Shown: positions 18,275-29,430 of the stretch, one piece after another
How the letters are laid out: the number at the start of each line of letters is the position of its first letter
Numbering within the stretch: position 1 is the stretch's first letter
DNA from: an uncultured Acetatifactor sp.
GTDB lineage: Bacteria; Bacillota; Clostridia; Lachnospirales; Lachnospiraceae
Length of the DNA: 64,000 nucleotides
Assembly (NCBI GenBank): GCA_947625255.1
Contig: CANQNT010000007.1
Coordinates: 80,558-144,557, forward strand
Direction: 5' to 3'
Notes under the pieces: generated by a model
Database searches by the model: none
What the model saw: the letters and a program-made list of their open reading frames with translations, nothing else
Told to the model about the DNA's origin: nothing
Translations under genes and position numbers: made by a program

Positions 18275-20359
18275 TCACAACAACGGATTCAAAAACCGCG
18301 ACGGAAGTCTGGGATGTTCTTTCGTCCCGGTAACAAAAGTCATTTCCAACATTTCTTTCGCCCTTGTCATGGCCACATATAGCATCCTCCGTTCTTCCTC
18401 CACCGCGTCTTCATCCGGCATCCGCCCATGCGGATAGACTCCCTCATTCACTTCCGGAATATAAACCCTCTTAAACTCCAGTCCCTTGGATGCGTGCGCC
18501 GTCATCAGGCGCACGCCCTGCTCCTGGGTCTTGTCAGACTGCTTCTTCTGCATTTCCTCCCGTAAAATCTGTTGATCGGCCAACCAGTCCTGGCAAGTAA
18601 CATAAGGAGCCGCATCCGCCGTAAGAAACTCCAGGATTTCCATCCATTCTGAAAGTCGGAACTTGTCCGCTCCGGCCCTTTGCTTCAGGTAAGACTCATA
18701 CCCCAAAGCCTTTCGCAAATACTGAATGGCAAGATAAGGCCTATGTTGTCTGAGCTGCTTCAGTCCCTCTTCAAACTTTCGCAAATCCGACAAAATTTGC
18801 GCAAGGCGTCTTGGCGGTGCGCATTGCCGATAATATTCTCTCACATGATCCAGATTGACTTCCTCTTCCTGCACAGCGTCCCTCCCGATCCAGCGGGACG
18901 GTTTGTTTACAATGGATAGAAATACGCTTCTCCTATGGTCCCCGTTAGCGAACCGTATGTAGTTCTCTAGGTCTTTTGCGATAAAATGATCATAAATGCA
19001 GGCGCTTTTTTCTTTCATGGCAAAAGGCACCCCCGCCTTGATCAGCTTCGATGCAAAGCCCTGCATCTGGGCGTTGGTGCGAAATAGGACGGCGCACTGC
19101 TCCGAGCAAGGCTCCTCCGAAATACGATCTACCAAATAACAATCCTGCTCCTCACGCTCTGAAAAAGATTTTATGTTGACAGTAAGATGATCGGTACACT
19201 GCAAATCATTTACCCCATCCCTTTCCCGCGCCTCCTCTTCCGACACCGCCTGGGCAGATTTCAAATCCTTAACAAACCGATTCTTATTTTCCCCAATCAC
19301 TTTAAGCGACGCTTCCACAATTTCCGGTCTGCTGCGATAATTGAGGTTCAATAAAACCTGTTCGCATCCAGGGTAATCTTTCAGAAATTGCTGCATCAGT
19401 CCCGGTTCCGAACCGCGAAATCCATAAATGGACTGATCGTCATCCCCCACCACGAACAGATGGTTTTGCGGCAGCGCCAACAAACGGATAATTTCATATT
19501 GCAAGGGATTAATGTCCTGAAATTCATCGATGAGCAGATATTGAAACTGCTCCTGCCAGAAATGTAAGACCTGCTGATTGGAACGCAACAGACTGAGACA
19601 ACTATAAAGCATATCATCAAAATCCAACCCGCCGCTTTCCGCGCGGGCTTTCTCATATTGGTTAAGCAGCTCCCGGAAATGTCCCCGAAAAAGCTCCGGA
19701 AGCATGAGCTCCGCCTTTTGCTCCTGCCCTGTGTTCTTAAAATAGCCGATAGCCGCAAGACACTTGACCGCATCCTCCGAGCGCTCCTCCTGCGCCCAGG
19801 CGGTCGTTTTGCCCTCTGTCCCCGCGAAACCACCTTGAATTTCCGTGGATCCGCCCATACCCTGATTCCCGGACCCGGCATGTTCATCACGACTGGCAGA
19901 TGATGACAAGCCCCTCTGTCCTGCCCGAACGCCAGCCCGCGACGACGCGTTCTGTTCCGCACGTTCCCTCTCCAGTTGCCGCTGCATCCGCGCCAATATG
20001 GGCAGTATGATTTGTTTTTTGTCCGTATCCGTCAAAATCTTCCCCATTTTTCCCAGGGATTGTTTCAAAATCTGATAAAAGATTGCATGGAATGTGCCGA
20101 AATTTACCGGGAAGAAACCACTTTGCGCTTCTTGAAAACGGCGCTGCATGGAGCCGGCGGCATCTTTTGTGAAAGTGATAACGAGAATGTGCTGCGGCGC
20201 GATGCCCAGGCACTGGATCAGATAGGAGATTCGATTTGTGATAACGAAAGTCTTGCCGGAGCCGGGGCCCGCCAGAACCAGCATGGGCCCCTCCCCGTGG
20301 GTGGCAGCCTTGCGCTGCCCCTCATTCATTCGAGATAAAAATTCCTGCAGCTCAGGCAT
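18275..20359 (-). CDS. UvrD/Rep-family ATP-dependent helicase
   Basis: [21 protein letters not shown] (Walker A), [51 protein letters not shown]. Confidence 0.93.
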   Translation of the reverse strand: MPELQEFLSRMNEGQRKAATHGEGPMLVLAGPGSGKTFVITNRISYLIQCLGIAPQHILVITFTKDAAGSMQRRFQEAQSGFFPVNFGTFHAIFYQILKQSLGKMGKILTDTDKKQIILPILARMQRQLERERAEQNASSRAGVRAGQRGLSSSASRDEHAGSGNQGMGGSTEIQGGFAGTEGKTTAWAQEERSEDAVKCLAAIGYFKNTGQEQKAELMLPELFRGHFRELLNQYEKARAESGGLDFDDMLYSCLSLLRSNQQVLHFWQEQFQYLLIDEFQDINPLQYEIIRLLALPQNHLFVVGDDDQSIYGFRGSEPGLMQQFLKDYPGCEQVLLNLNYRSRPEIVEASLKVIGENKNRFVKDLKSAQAVSEEEARERDGVNDLQCTDHLTVNIKSFSEREEQDCYLVDRISEEPCSEQCAVLFRTNAQMQGFASKLIKAGVPFAMKEKSACIYDHFIAKDLENYIRFANGDHRRSVFLSIVNKPSRWIGRDAVQEEEVNLDHVREYYRQCAPPRRLAQILSDLRKFEEGLKQLRQHRPYLAIQYLRKALGYESYLKQRAGADKFRLSEWMEILEFLTADAAPYVTCQDWLADQQILREEMQKKQSDKTQEQGVRLMTAHASKGLEFKRVYIPEVNEGVYPHGRMPDEDAVEEERRMLYVAMTRAKEMLEMTFVTGTKEHPRLPSRFLNPLL

Positions 20360-21809
20360 TGGTCAACAGTTCAATCCCCTTTCGGATTCGCCTGATGCTT
20401 TCTTCTTTCCCCAGAATCTCCATAATCTCCGTGGCGCCCGCCGGGGTCATCTGTTTTCCCGAAACGGCGGTTCTGATCGGCCACATGACAAATCCATTTT
20501 TACAGCCCTTTTTCTCCACATAGGAAAGCAGCGTCTGGTAAAGAGCGTCATTCCCATAATCCTCCTGCGCCTCCAGAAGAGGAAGCACCTCTGTCAGCAC
20601 CTCAAGGGACGTTTCCTGGGTGGTCTTCATCTTTTTGTGCGCATACATGGCCGGATCGTACTCCGGCAATTCCTCAAAAAAGTCCACCTGACCGGCGATA
20701 TCCGGAAACACCTCGATCCGGGTCTTGACCATGGCAGCGATCTTACGCAGATCCAAATCCCTGGTCAGAGCCGCCTTCAGATATGGGAGCGCCATCTCAT
20801 AGAACCTTTCAAAATCCATGGCCTTCAGATACTCTCCGTTCATCCAGCGCAGCTTCACGATATCAAATACCATGGGGGACTTGCCGATCCGATGATAATC
20901 AAACTGCTCAACCAGCTCCTGCAAGGTGAAAATCTCCTGATTGCTCTCGGGACTCCAGCCCAAAAGCGCGATATAATTCACGATGGCCTCCGTAAGAAAG
21001 CCCTGCTCCACCAAATCCTCAAAAGAGGAATGCCCGCTTCTCTTGGACAGCTTTTTATGATTCTCATCCGTCAGAAGGGGCAGGTGAACATAAACAGGCA
21101 CCTCCCAGCCAAAGGCATGATACAGTCTCACATATTTGGGAGAAGAGGACAAATACTCATTTCCCCTCACCACATGGGTGATATTCATGGTATGGTCGTC
21201 CACTACGTTGGCAAAGTTATAAGTCGGGAACCCATCGGACTTGATCAGAATCATATCGTCCAGCTCCGCGTTGTCCACCGTGATATCCCCATACAATTCA
21301 TCATGAAAGGTCGTGGTGCCCTCCGAGGGATTGTTCTGACGGATGACAAAAGGCTTGCCCGCCGCCAGATTGGCTTCCACCTCTTCCCTGGAAAGGGACA
21401 GGCAATGCTTATCATAAATCATGATTTCCTTGCCCTCCACGATTTCCGTCTTCAAAGAGGCTAAACGCTCCTTATCACAAAAGCAATAATAGGCTTCCCC
21501 TTTTTCAATCAATTCCCTGGCATACTTCATATAAATGCCGGTCTTCACTCTCTCGCTCTGCACATAAGGACCATAACCGCCATCCTTGTCAGGCCCCTCG
21601 TCATGCACAAGCCCGGTCTTTTCCAATGTCCGATAAATGATATCGACAGCTCCCTCTACGAAACGCTCCTGGTCCGTATCCTCGATACGAAGTATAAAAT
21701 CGCCGCCCTCATGCTTGGCGATCAGATACTCATACAGCGCGGAACGCAGATTTCCCACATGCATCCTGCCCGTGGGACTGGGCGCGAACCTTGTCCGAAT
21801 CTTCGTCAT
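20352..21809 (-). CDS. gltX: Glutamyl-tRNA synthetase
   Basis: [56 protein letters not shown]. Confidence 0.96.
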   Translation of the reverse strand: MTKIRTRFAPSPTGRMHVGNLRSALYEYLIAKHEGGDFILRIEDTDQERFVEGAVDIIYRTLEKTGLVHDEGPDKDGGYGPYVQSERVKTGIYMKYARELIEKGEAYYCFCDKERLASLKTEIVEGKEIMIYDKHCLSLSREEVEANLAAGKPFVIRQNNPSEGTTTFHDELYGDITVDNAELDDMILIKSDGFPTYNFANVVDDHTMNITHVVRGNEYLSSSPKYVRLYHAFGWEVPVYVHLPLLTDENHKKLSKRSGHSSFEDLVEQGFLTEAIVNYIALLGWSPESNQEIFTLQELVEQFDYHRIGKSPMVFDIVKLRWMNGEYLKAMDFERFYEMALPYLKAALTRDLDLRKIAAMVKTRIEVFPDIAGQVDFFEELPEYDPAMYAHKKMKTTQETSLEVLTEVLPLLEAQEDYGNDALYQTLLSYVEKKGCKNGFVMWPIRTAVSGKQMTPAGATEIMEILGKEESIRRIRKGIELLTNA

Positions 21810-21901
21810 TCCAAATTCCTCCATCCCGGGGCCCTCCCGGCCGCCGCGTTTTCCCAAATACTATAACACATTTCCCTAAATTTGTCATTACATTCATCGT
21901 A

Positions 21902-22579
21902 TCACAAATCAATTAATTTCAAAATCCACTGTTCTTCCACGTCCGGCAGTACCTTTTTCAAATGCTCCACGATCTTCTCCCTGGATACTGACGGCTCGCT
22001 CCCGTACGCGCTCGTCATGAAATCATAGCCGAACAGTTCCTCCGGCGTGGAGTATTTTGCCACGCCCCAGCCATAGGTCCGCCCGAATTTGTCTTTCCTA
22101 TATACAAAATCGGCAATCGTAATATAAGTCTCCATCTGCAGTCTGGTAATCACCGTATCAAACCCCTTGTTGCCGCCCTTGCGGTAATTGCACAAGTCTT
22201 TCAGGTTCTTTGACAACAAGGCGCCATGCTCCTGAACCATATCAACAATTCCTTTATCTTTGCGGGAGGCAAGGCCGTCATCATACCGCGCGTCAAAGTC
22301 ATAACCATCCCTGCGGAAATTGGCAAAATCCGGAAGCCACTCCCTGCTCACGAAGCCCGCTTTTCCGTCGAAAAGCTTTCCATAAATACAGTGACCGCTC
22401 CGGGCAATCGGTCCTTTCCACTCCCAGGGACCGTCCACCTCATCAGAAAACCACAACTCCCGCGGACAACAATCCTCTACGGAAAAATCAGGGATGTGGT
22501 TTCCAAAAAAAGGCAGGAACCCCACCTCATCCACCAAATCGATTAGATCCTCCGCGCTCCGAAGCTCCTGAAATCTCAT
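21902..22579 (-). CDS. AlkZ-related conserved protein
   Basis: MRFQELRSAEDLIDLVDEVGFLPFFGNHIPDFSVEDCCPRELWFSDEVDGPWEWKGPIARSGHCIYGK; family recalled, not searched. Confidence 0.6.
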   Translation of the reverse strand: MRFQELRSAEDLIDLVDEVGFLPFFGNHIPDFSVEDCCPRELWFSDEVDGPWEWKGPIARSGHCIYGKLFDGKAGFVSREWLPDFANFRRDGYDFDARYDDGLASRKDKGIVDMVQEHGALLSKNLKDLCNYRKGGNKGFDTVITRLQMETYITIADFVYRKDKFGRTYGWGVAKYSTPEELFGYDFMTSAYGSEPSVSREKIVEHLKKVLPDVEEQWILKLIDL

Positions 22580-22861
22580 TGTTTTTCCTCCCATTTCATC
22601 CGATGCCGATCCCAACCGGCTCATAAAAGTCCTACATTCCCCTTTATGCTCCTTGCGTTTCCAAAGATACCCGCAAGATGTCACACAGACTCCTTATCGT
22701 AAAATATTATACATTCCATCTGGAAAAATGCAACTACATTTCTCCTCAAAATCTATTGTTCGTTCCTAAAAAAAATGGTAAAATAACCCTTGAAAAAACG
22801 ATGGCTGCATGGATGTGACAGAGATTTCGAGATGATCAGACGAAAATACAAGGAGAATCAG

Positions 22862-23452
22862 TATGCTGAGAAAAATCCTTTTTACCTTAAAATTATGCAG
22901 GGTTCTGCCTGTTTACCTCATGTGGAAGCGCTCCCCTTACGCGGATGTGATCCGGCAGGATCTTTATTTCTGGAAAGAGCTGAAGCGCATGGATTATGAT
23001 AACGAACTGATTCTGCTGGCGCATCTTCTTTTGGAAGCGGAGCCTTTTCGAAACCTGATGATGTTCCGTCTGCATAAGCATCAGTTTCTGTCCGTCATCT
23101 CTTTCCGCCGATGAATACCCTCTTTATCGGTGCCAATGACGACATCGGGCCAAAGCTCTATATTCAGCACGGTTTTTCCACCATTATCGCCGCCAAATCC
23201 ATCGGAGAAGAATGCTGGATCAATCAGCAGGTCACCATTGGATTTGAGCAGGACCGGCAGCCCGTGATCGGCAGCCATGTGAGGATCTGTGCGGGAGCCA
23301 TCATCGTAGGTGACGTGACCATCGGGGATAACTCCATCATTGCCGCGGGCGCGGTGGTGACCAAGGACGTTCCGGCCGGAGAAATCTGGGGCGGCTCTCC
23401 CGCTCACTTTATCAAAAAGGTAAAGGGGTCCTCTTTCGGGGACCAACGCTAA
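22862..23452 (+). pseudogene. Serine O-acetyltransferase split into two overlapping ORFs (probable frameshift)
   Basis: 22863..23114 (N-terminal part) ends in TGA overlapping the ATG of 23111..23452 (MNTLFIGANDDIGPKLYIQHGFSTIIAAKSIGEECWINQQVTIGF...GEIWGGSPA). Confidence 0.65.
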
Positions 23453-23487
23453 ACAGGGGCAGAACCCTTTTCGTGCCGCGGAATCAG

Positions 23488-23940
23488 GCGCTCTCCTCCC
23501 GGTAATATTTTGCCTGGGCCTGGCAGAGTTCGTAATAATTTCCCTCCGTCTGCCGGATCAACCCCTCATGGCTGCCCCTTTGCACCAGGCGGCCCTCGTG
23601 GGAGACCGCGATGTCCCCACAAAATCTGCAGGAGGACATCCGGTGGGAAATATAGACCATGCTGCGGTCTGCAACCAGCTCGTTGAACCTTTTATAAATT
23701 CATACTCCGCCAGGAGATCCAGGGCCGCGGTGGGTTCATCCAGCAGCACAAAAGGAGCTGCCTTGTACACTGCCCGTTCAAGAGCAGGATCCGTCCCTCC
23801 GTAGGATCGTAGAGCCTACATAATAGCTTGATAAAGGTAGACTTCCCGTTTCCGTTCATGCCCACCACGGCCAACTTCTCGCCCGCCTTGAATTCCAGAT
23901 TGATCTCCAATGGAACCAGGCGGGAAACGGACGACCCCTA
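23488..23940 (-). pseudogene. Degraded ABC transporter ATP-binding domain
   Basis: LEINLEFKAGEKLAVVGMNGNGKSTFIKLLCRLYDPTEG (Walker A), then in other frames APFVLLDEPTAALD (Walker B) and SSCRFCGDIAVSHEGRLVQRGSHEGLIRQTEGNYYELCQAQAKYYREESA; the region with the signature motif is missing. Confidence 0.8.
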
Positions 23941-26900
23941 CCAGGTAATGCGGAATACATTGATTTTATCATCATAAGCCGCCTTTACTCCCTGAATATA
24001 GGAAATGACGGCGTTGATTTCCACGATCAGGACTCCGTCGGGATTCAGAAAGGGCTGCCCGTTCAACAGATTCTCCTCTCCGTCCACCAGAAGATGGGTA
24101 CGCCCGACCTCCGCCTGAACCGTATGGCCGCCGGAGACGATGCTGAGGATCTTCCCATCAAAGGAGAAATCAAAGGCCTGGGGACGGCCTCCATGCATGG
24201 ACCGCAAAATCGGGAGAATCGGGCTATAGACACTGCCGTGATCCACCACGCTCAAAACTCCATCCGTGTTGGGCTCCTGACCGTTGACCAAAACCTTGCA
24301 ATAAAGCTTATCCGCGGGCACATACTTTGCGGCATCCGCCTGAGGAATGGACTCGAATGGATATTCCGTGATCAACTCCCACGCGCCGCCCCTGGGCAGA
24401 CAGATCTGAGGAGCTTCCTTCTCCAGGGCCTCATCGCTTCTGGGTATGGAGGAAAACGACAAAGATGCCGTTATCACGGCTCCGGCTTCCATACTGGCAG
24501 TTACGCGAATCTCTCCCGCTCGTCTGGTAGAACGCAGGAATACACGATTGAGACCACATTCCGCATAAACATAAGACTTGTGAATCACACTGTCGTCCCG
24601 TCCAAAGCCCTGAAACCGACCGCTGTTATAACCCCCCAGGAAAGTGGCCTCGCCCTGGGTTTGGAAAGTGATCTTCTGATCCGCCAAAGGACAGACTCTG
24701 CCCTGGGTATCCGTCACCTCCACATCCAAATAGGCAATATCCACGCCGTCCGCCTGGAACCCCTGGTCACCGGTATGAAGCGTTAAGCGCAGGGCGGCAG
24801 GCTCTCCCACCGTCTCCAGCGCGTCTTTAGCCAGCAGGGTTCCGTCATAGCCATAGGCGTAAGCCTCGATTTTTCCGGACCTGGTAATGTCAATGTGAGG
24901 GAACGCAAACACAAACGTGTCCCGGGGCTGATCGCAGACCCCGACCGGCTCTCCATTGATCCTGAGCTCCACCTTTGCAATGGCATAGCTTCCGATCACA
25001 TAGACCGTCTTATCGTGGGGATTGCGGAAACCGTATTCCCCGGTTTTGCGGAACGCTCCGTCCCGGAATTCCTTTTTCGCGTAACGGTAATGATTTCCAT
25101 CGTCCGCCGGATAATTCCAATGCCCCAGAATCATTACCTTGGGCACCGGCGACTGCATGGTCTGGAAAACGTAAAAACTCTGCTTACGAATCCTCACGGG
25201 ATCCACACGTCCGCTCATGCGGGCGTTTTCACTATAGGCCTGTCTGCCATGCTGGGCTGAATCCGTCCAACAAAGGGCCGCCGCGGCGGAATAATAATTT
25301 TTACCGGAAGCGCCTCCGATACGGTCATGGAAAAATTCCGCATATCCTCTGGCGGCGCACAGGGCGAAGTCCTCCGCCGTCAGATCATAGCAGTCGCCCC
25401 CAGGCTGCTTCCGTCCCATTTTGCCCAGCCACAGATTATCATAATCATAATCCGGCGGACTAAAATCATCCCAGACTCTCCTGGGAGATTCCTCCCGCAA
25501 ATACTCCGTCTCCGTAATCGGCCCCCGGGAAGCGATAAAACCGGCCGCATGGCGGTTCAGCATGGTTCCCACATATTCCGCCTCCGCCACCACTTCCTCC
25601 GTATTGATGGTGCGGCATCCCATGAACCTGCCTCCGTCAGGATCCAAGTGTTCTTTCAAAATGCGCATCTGGCGCATATGCTTCTGATTGATGGAATTGT
25701 TTCCGGCTTCCCAGAACCAGATGGAGGGATGATTTCGAAAGGCAAGAATCACGTCCCGCATCAGCTCCAATCTCTGATTCCACTGACGGCCAAAGTTTTC
25801 CCGCTCCTTATCACCGGCAGGCTGGGTGCAAACCACGCCATAGCGGTCAAAGGAACGAATATCCGCCGGGCTGCCCGCCACATGCATAAAACGAATATGG
25901 TTGGCGTTGCTTTCCCGGATCAGGGCCGCATCCATGTCTTTCAGCCAGTCTACGGCGGTTCCGATGGCCGCCCACTCATTGGCGGCCCGCTGGGCGTAAC
26001 CGGTGAGCCAGACTCTCCGGCCATTCAGGACCAGTCCCTTTTCCCCGCTGTATTCCACCTTGCGGAACCCCGTCACAATTTCCTCCTGATCGATGACCTC
26101 TCCATCTTCCAACAGACTTACCTCTGCCCGATAAAGATAAGGATGCTCCAAAGACCAGAAATGCATACCGGATACTTTTCCCACGGCGGAAATCACCTGG
26201 GTTTCCAGAGGCTCCCAGGAGGTAGGGGACGCCTCCTCCTCAGACAAGGGTTCAAAACACTCCCCCACCTTGCGATAAGCATCCTGGGGAATAATGGTCT
26301 TTAAGGGACGCACGGTTTCCGGATCCGCACAAGGTACGGAAACCGATTCGGAGGCAAAAACAGCCGCTACTGTTCCATCCGCTTTCAGGATGCGGACCCG
26401 TGTGGCCAAATGTTTCCGCGCTCCCGATTCATTGCGGACCTCCGCCTCCACATGAATAAGGCTTTCCGCCTTTTCAAAGTCAAAATCCGTGGCATACACA
26501 TACGTGCCATGGGTCTTCAGATTGCTGTACAAAGGCAGTGTCAGATAAACCGCTGGCTTAATGTGTAATTTCACATTCCTGGACAAGCCGCCCACGCAAG
26601 GATTGAAATCATTACAGTTCCAGAAATAGCCCACGCCGCGATGAGCGGGCGGGACCTTGTCCATATCGGTCAGGGAACAATAAAAGCTTCCCGGCGCCGC
26701 ATCCGGATGATTCGGTGTCTCCGCGCCGTAGAAATCCAGGTTCCTGGTGGAGGTGCTGTCCGTGGCGATGGCCACCAGATTTTCTTCTCCATACAAAATA
26801 TAAGGAGTAATTTCCATGCCAAAGGGCGCCACTCCCGCTTCATAATAACCCGCCAGATTCCCGTTGACATAAAGATAGCAGGTCTGTCTGACACCCTCGA

Positions 26901-27195
26901 ATTCCAGAATGATTTTCCGGTTCTCACAGCCCGCGGGCAGCCGGAACCACTTCCGATAGCAGGAAAAAGTCCTCTTTTGCCCGCTTCCGGCATCCTGAAT
27001 CCGATTTAAGAACAAGTCTTCGTCATTATAAGTATGGGGAAGTCCTACCTCTTTCCAGCCTTCCTCCTGATAATCCCGTTCATAAAAAGCTCTCCCACGG
27101 GAATCCCGCGTAGCCTCCAGGGCCTCCTGCAAAGGAAAGGCATCCGCCAACTTAAAATGCCATTGATAATTAAAAGAATATAGATTGCGCTCCAT
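23938..27195 (-). CDS. Glycoside hydrolase family 2 protein (beta-galactosidase-like)
   Basis: NLYSFNYQWHFKLADAFP...GLPHTYNDEDLF...NGRRVWLTGYAQR...FRNHPSIWFWEAGN. Confidence 0.9.
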   Translation of the reverse strand: MERNLYSFNYQWHFKLADAFPLQEALEATRDSRGRAFYERDYQEEGWKEVGLPHTYNDEDLFLNRIQDAGSGQKRTFSCYRKWFRLPAGCENRKIILEFEGVRQTCYLYVNGNLAGYYEAGVAPFGMEITPYILYGEENLVAIATDSTSTRNLDFYGAETPNHPDAAPGSFYCSLTDMDKVPPAHRGVGYFWNCNDFNPCVGGLSRNVKLHIKPAVYLTLPLYSNLKTHGTYVYATDFDFEKAESLIHVEAEVRNESGARKHLATRVRILKADGTVAAVFASESVSVPCADPETVRPLKTIIPQDAYRKVGECFEPLSEEEASPTSWEPLETQVISAVGKVSGMHFWSLEHPYLYRAEVSLLEDGEVIDQEEIVTGFRKVEYSGEKGLVLNGRRVWLTGYAQRAANEWAAIGTAVDWLKDMDAALIRESNANHIRFMHVAGSPADIRSFDRYGVVCTQPAGDKERENFGRQWNQRLELMRDVILAFRNHPSIWFWEAGNNSINQKHMRQMRILKEHLDPDGGRFMGCRTINTEEVVAEAEYVGTMLNRHAAGFIASRGPITETEYLREESPRRVWDDFSPPDYDYDNLWLGKMGRKQPGGDCYDLTAEDFALCAARGYAEFFHDRIGGASGKNYYSAAAALCWTDSAQHGRQAYSENARMSGRVDPVRIRKQSFYVFQTMQSPVPKVMILGHWNYPADDGNHYRYAKKEFRDGAFRKTGEYGFRNPHDKTVYVIGSYAIAKVELRINGEPVGVCDQPRDTFVFAFPHIDITRSGKIEAYAYGYDGTLLAKDALETVGEPAALRLTLHTGDQGFQADGVDIAYLDVEVTDTQGRVCPLADQKITFQTQGEATFLGGYNSGRFQGFGRDDSVIHKSYVYAECGLNRVFLRSTRRAGEIRVTASMEAGAVITASLSFSSIPRSDEALEKEAPQICLPRGGAWELITEYPFESIPQADAAKYVPADKLYCKVLVNGQEPNTDGVLSVVDHGSVYSPILPILRSMHGGRPQAFDFSFDGKILSIVSGGHTVQAEVGRTHLLVDGEENLLNGQPFLNPDGVLIVEINAVISYIQGVKAAYDDKINVFRITW

Positions 27196-27306
27196 CCGCT
27201 TCCTCCAATTTCCTCTTTTCCTGCCAGTCTTGTTTTTCCGGCTGCCGGTTCTGACTTTTTTGTGCCTGCCTGTTTTAATCCCTTTTTCGAACACCCAGGC
27301 GCTTGC

Positions 27307-29385
27307 CTATCGCAGCCACCCTTTCAGTTCGTCCAGCCGGTCATCCGCGTCATATTGTCTGACCAAATCAGTCAATACTTTTGCGAATACCTCGGCTCCC
27401 CTGTGCTGGAGATGGGCGTTGTCCTGACTGCCCTCAGGACGGCCCGGATATTCTCCCGCTTCCGTCCAGAGGAACAGCTTCTTACACGCCTCGCCGCCCA
27501 GGCTGGCGCAATAGTCCGTAGTGGCCTTTCCCATATCCAAAAGGACCAGATTCTCTTCCCTGGCAAATTGTATCATCGCCTCCCGATATTCTGGGAAACT
27601 GATATGAAAACAGCCGTCTGCAGAATCCTCGCAATTTCGCATGGCGATTGCCGTTACCAGAACACAGACCGCGCCTTTTTCCCGACACAAGTCCACAAAA
27701 GGTTTTAAAGAGTTTCCAAAATCTTCCGCCGCCACATAGCGCTCCGGTTTCTCCTGATAGGCATCATTGTGGGCAAACTGCGCGAACAGATAGTCGCCTT
27801 TCCGGATGCGCGCGGCGATGTCCGCCAGCCGTCCTTCCTCACGGAAGCTGCGGCTGCTGCGGCCCGCCATGGCCCGATTATCGATGATCACGTTCTCCAG
27901 TTCATAGCACATGGCCTGCTGAAAAGAACTGTCCGGAGAATGGTAGCTTTTGCAGTTCTCCGCTCCCGCAAAATTCTGATACCACACCTGTCCCCAGCCG
28001 GTCTGGGGCTCCGATCCCTTGCCATAGCTCTGCATGGTGGAATCTCCTGCCAGGAAAATACGTTTTTTCCAATTTGTTTCAACCCCTTGTCCCGGGACCG
28101 TATGCTTCTTATCCGTTTGGTAGACTGCCAACTCCACGCTTCCTCCGGGATACAAGGTGGAATTATAAAGCCGCTTGATTTGAGGAAGCTGCTTACCCGA
28201 GGGCGGGGTCTGCAAATCATAGTCCGTCCCACTGTAGATCCAGGCCGTTTCCCGGTTATAAATAATTACTTCCTCCCGGCCTCTTCCGAAAAGATCCCCA
28301 TGAAGCACGTAGCCATCGGCAGGGAACGTCACTACCGCCTCCATCTTCCCATTATACAAGGTCGGATTTACACCGCCGCCCCTGCGGTATGCCAGAATAT
28401 AATCACGTCCGTCGCCGTTCCAATTGGAAAGGGCGTCCACGATTGTCAGCCAGCCGGGCGTCTTCCGATCCTCTTTCCACACCTCTTTGCCGTTTTCATC
28501 CAGCAGGAACATCCCGTCCTTACCGTCCCACTGTCCCTTATAACCGTCGCCTCTCCGGATCCGGTCCAGGCCGGCCACCTGCAGTCCCTTTTCTCCCGGC
28601 AGGAACTTTCCCAGCGCGATGTGCTGGGATTCAATAGAGCCATCATAACGCCAAAGCTCTTCCCCGTCCGCACTGTACAGGCAAGTCACGCTGCCGCCAA
28701 CGGCGATTTCCAGCTTGCCGTCACCGTTCACGTCCCCTACCCAGAGGCAGTCCGCATGGTCATCCAGATCATGACAGGACCAGCGCACTTTTCCATCGTG
28801 ATCCAACAGATCATAGCCGGCCATCACTTCGTCATAACCGTCCCCGTCCACGTCATAAACCCAGGGGAAGTGACCGATATTGCCCTCATGGGTCCAGAGG
28901 AGCTCAAAACGATTATTCAGCGCCCACATATGACGATAACGGTCCTTCAAAATCACGTCCGATGCCCGCTTCCCGCCGCTCAAATTCGCGATCAGGATAC
29001 AGTCGTGGGCATAGGGTGCAGGAAGCTCGTGAGACTGCTTCAATGCGCCGGTGCACCCGTCCAGAACGCAAAATCGCTTCTCCATCACGCACAAAATCTC
29101 CAGCTTGCCGTCCCCGTCCCAGTCATATATCTGTGCGGGAAAGTCCGAGCCAAAGTTTCCCGGCACTTCCATGGGCGTCCCAACCTGCCACAGCAGCTCT
29201 CCCGTCAGACGATATGCCGTCACGCAGCTCACCTGATGAGGCACATAGCGATCATCGATGCCGCTGTTTCCCTGCACGATGACCAGCTCCATTCTTCCGT
29301 CTCCGTCAATATCCCCCAGCAGTCCCTTGCCACCCCCGGCAGCAGCGATCTCTACGGTACCGATCAGCTTTACATTCATCTCCAT
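27307..29385 (-). CDS. FG-GAP/VCBS-type repeat propeller fused to a rhamnogalacturonan acetylesterase-like SGNH hydrolase
   Basis: N-terminal repeats YDWDGDGKLEIL, YDVDGDGYDEVM, GDVNGDGKLEIA; C-terminal KRIFLAGDSTMQSY...NRAMAGRSSRSF...FAQFAHNDA. Confidence 0.85.
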   Translation of the reverse strand: MEMNVKLIGTVEIAAAGGGKGLLGDIDGDGRMELVIVQGNSGIDDRYVPHQVSCVTAYRLTGELLWQVGTPMEVPGNFGSDFPAQIYDWDGDGKLEILCVMEKRFCVLDGCTGALKQSHELPAPYAHDCILIANLSGGKRASDVILKDRYRHMWALNNRFELLWTHEGNIGHFPWVYDVDGDGYDEVMAGYDLLDHDGKVRWSCHDLDDHADCLWVGDVNGDGKLEIAVGGSVTCLYSADGEELWRYDGSIESQHIALGKFLPGEKGLQVAGLDRIRRGDGYKGQWDGKDGMFLLDENGKEVWKEDRKTPGWLTIVDALSNWNGDGRDYILAYRRGGGVNPTLYNGKMEAVVTFPADGYVLHGDLFGRGREEVIIYNRETAWIYSGTDYDLQTPPSGKQLPQIKRLYNSTLYPGGSVELAVYQTDKKHTVPGQGVETNWKKRIFLAGDSTMQSYGKGSEPQTGWGQVWYQNFAGAENCKSYHSPDSSFQQAMCYELENVIIDNRAMAGRSSRSFREEGRLADIAARIRKGDYLFAQFAHNDAYQEKPERYVAAEDFGNSLKPFVDLCREKGAVCVLVTAIAMRNCEDSADGCFHISFPEYREAMIQFAREENLVLLDMGKATTDYCASLGGEACKKLFLWTEAGEYPGRPEGSQDNAHLQHRGAEVFAKVLTDLVRQYDADDRLDELKGWLR

Positions 29386-29430
29386 CTTCCTTAATTCATC
29401 CTCCCTTTATAAAATGCGGCATATAAACCG

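Noticed and set aside
18275-20359. UvrD-like helicase as a defence-system component
   Set aside because: Stands beside gltX with its own terminator and without nuclease, methylase or ATPase partner genes; ordinary UvrD/PcrA-type gene is the simpler reading.
20238-21464. 408-aa plus-strand ORF opposite gltX
   Set aside because: Shadow ORF; the opposite strand has clear GltX signatures.
22790-22999. 69-aa ORF MKKRWLHGCDRDF...
   Set aside because: Overlaps the acetyltransferase N-terminal ORF in another frame; no support.
25327-29394. Long plus-strand ORFs (325 aa at 25327, 541 aa at 27769) opposite the GH2 and CE12-like genes
   Set aside because: Antisense shadow ORFs opposite well-supported genes; no domain motifs.
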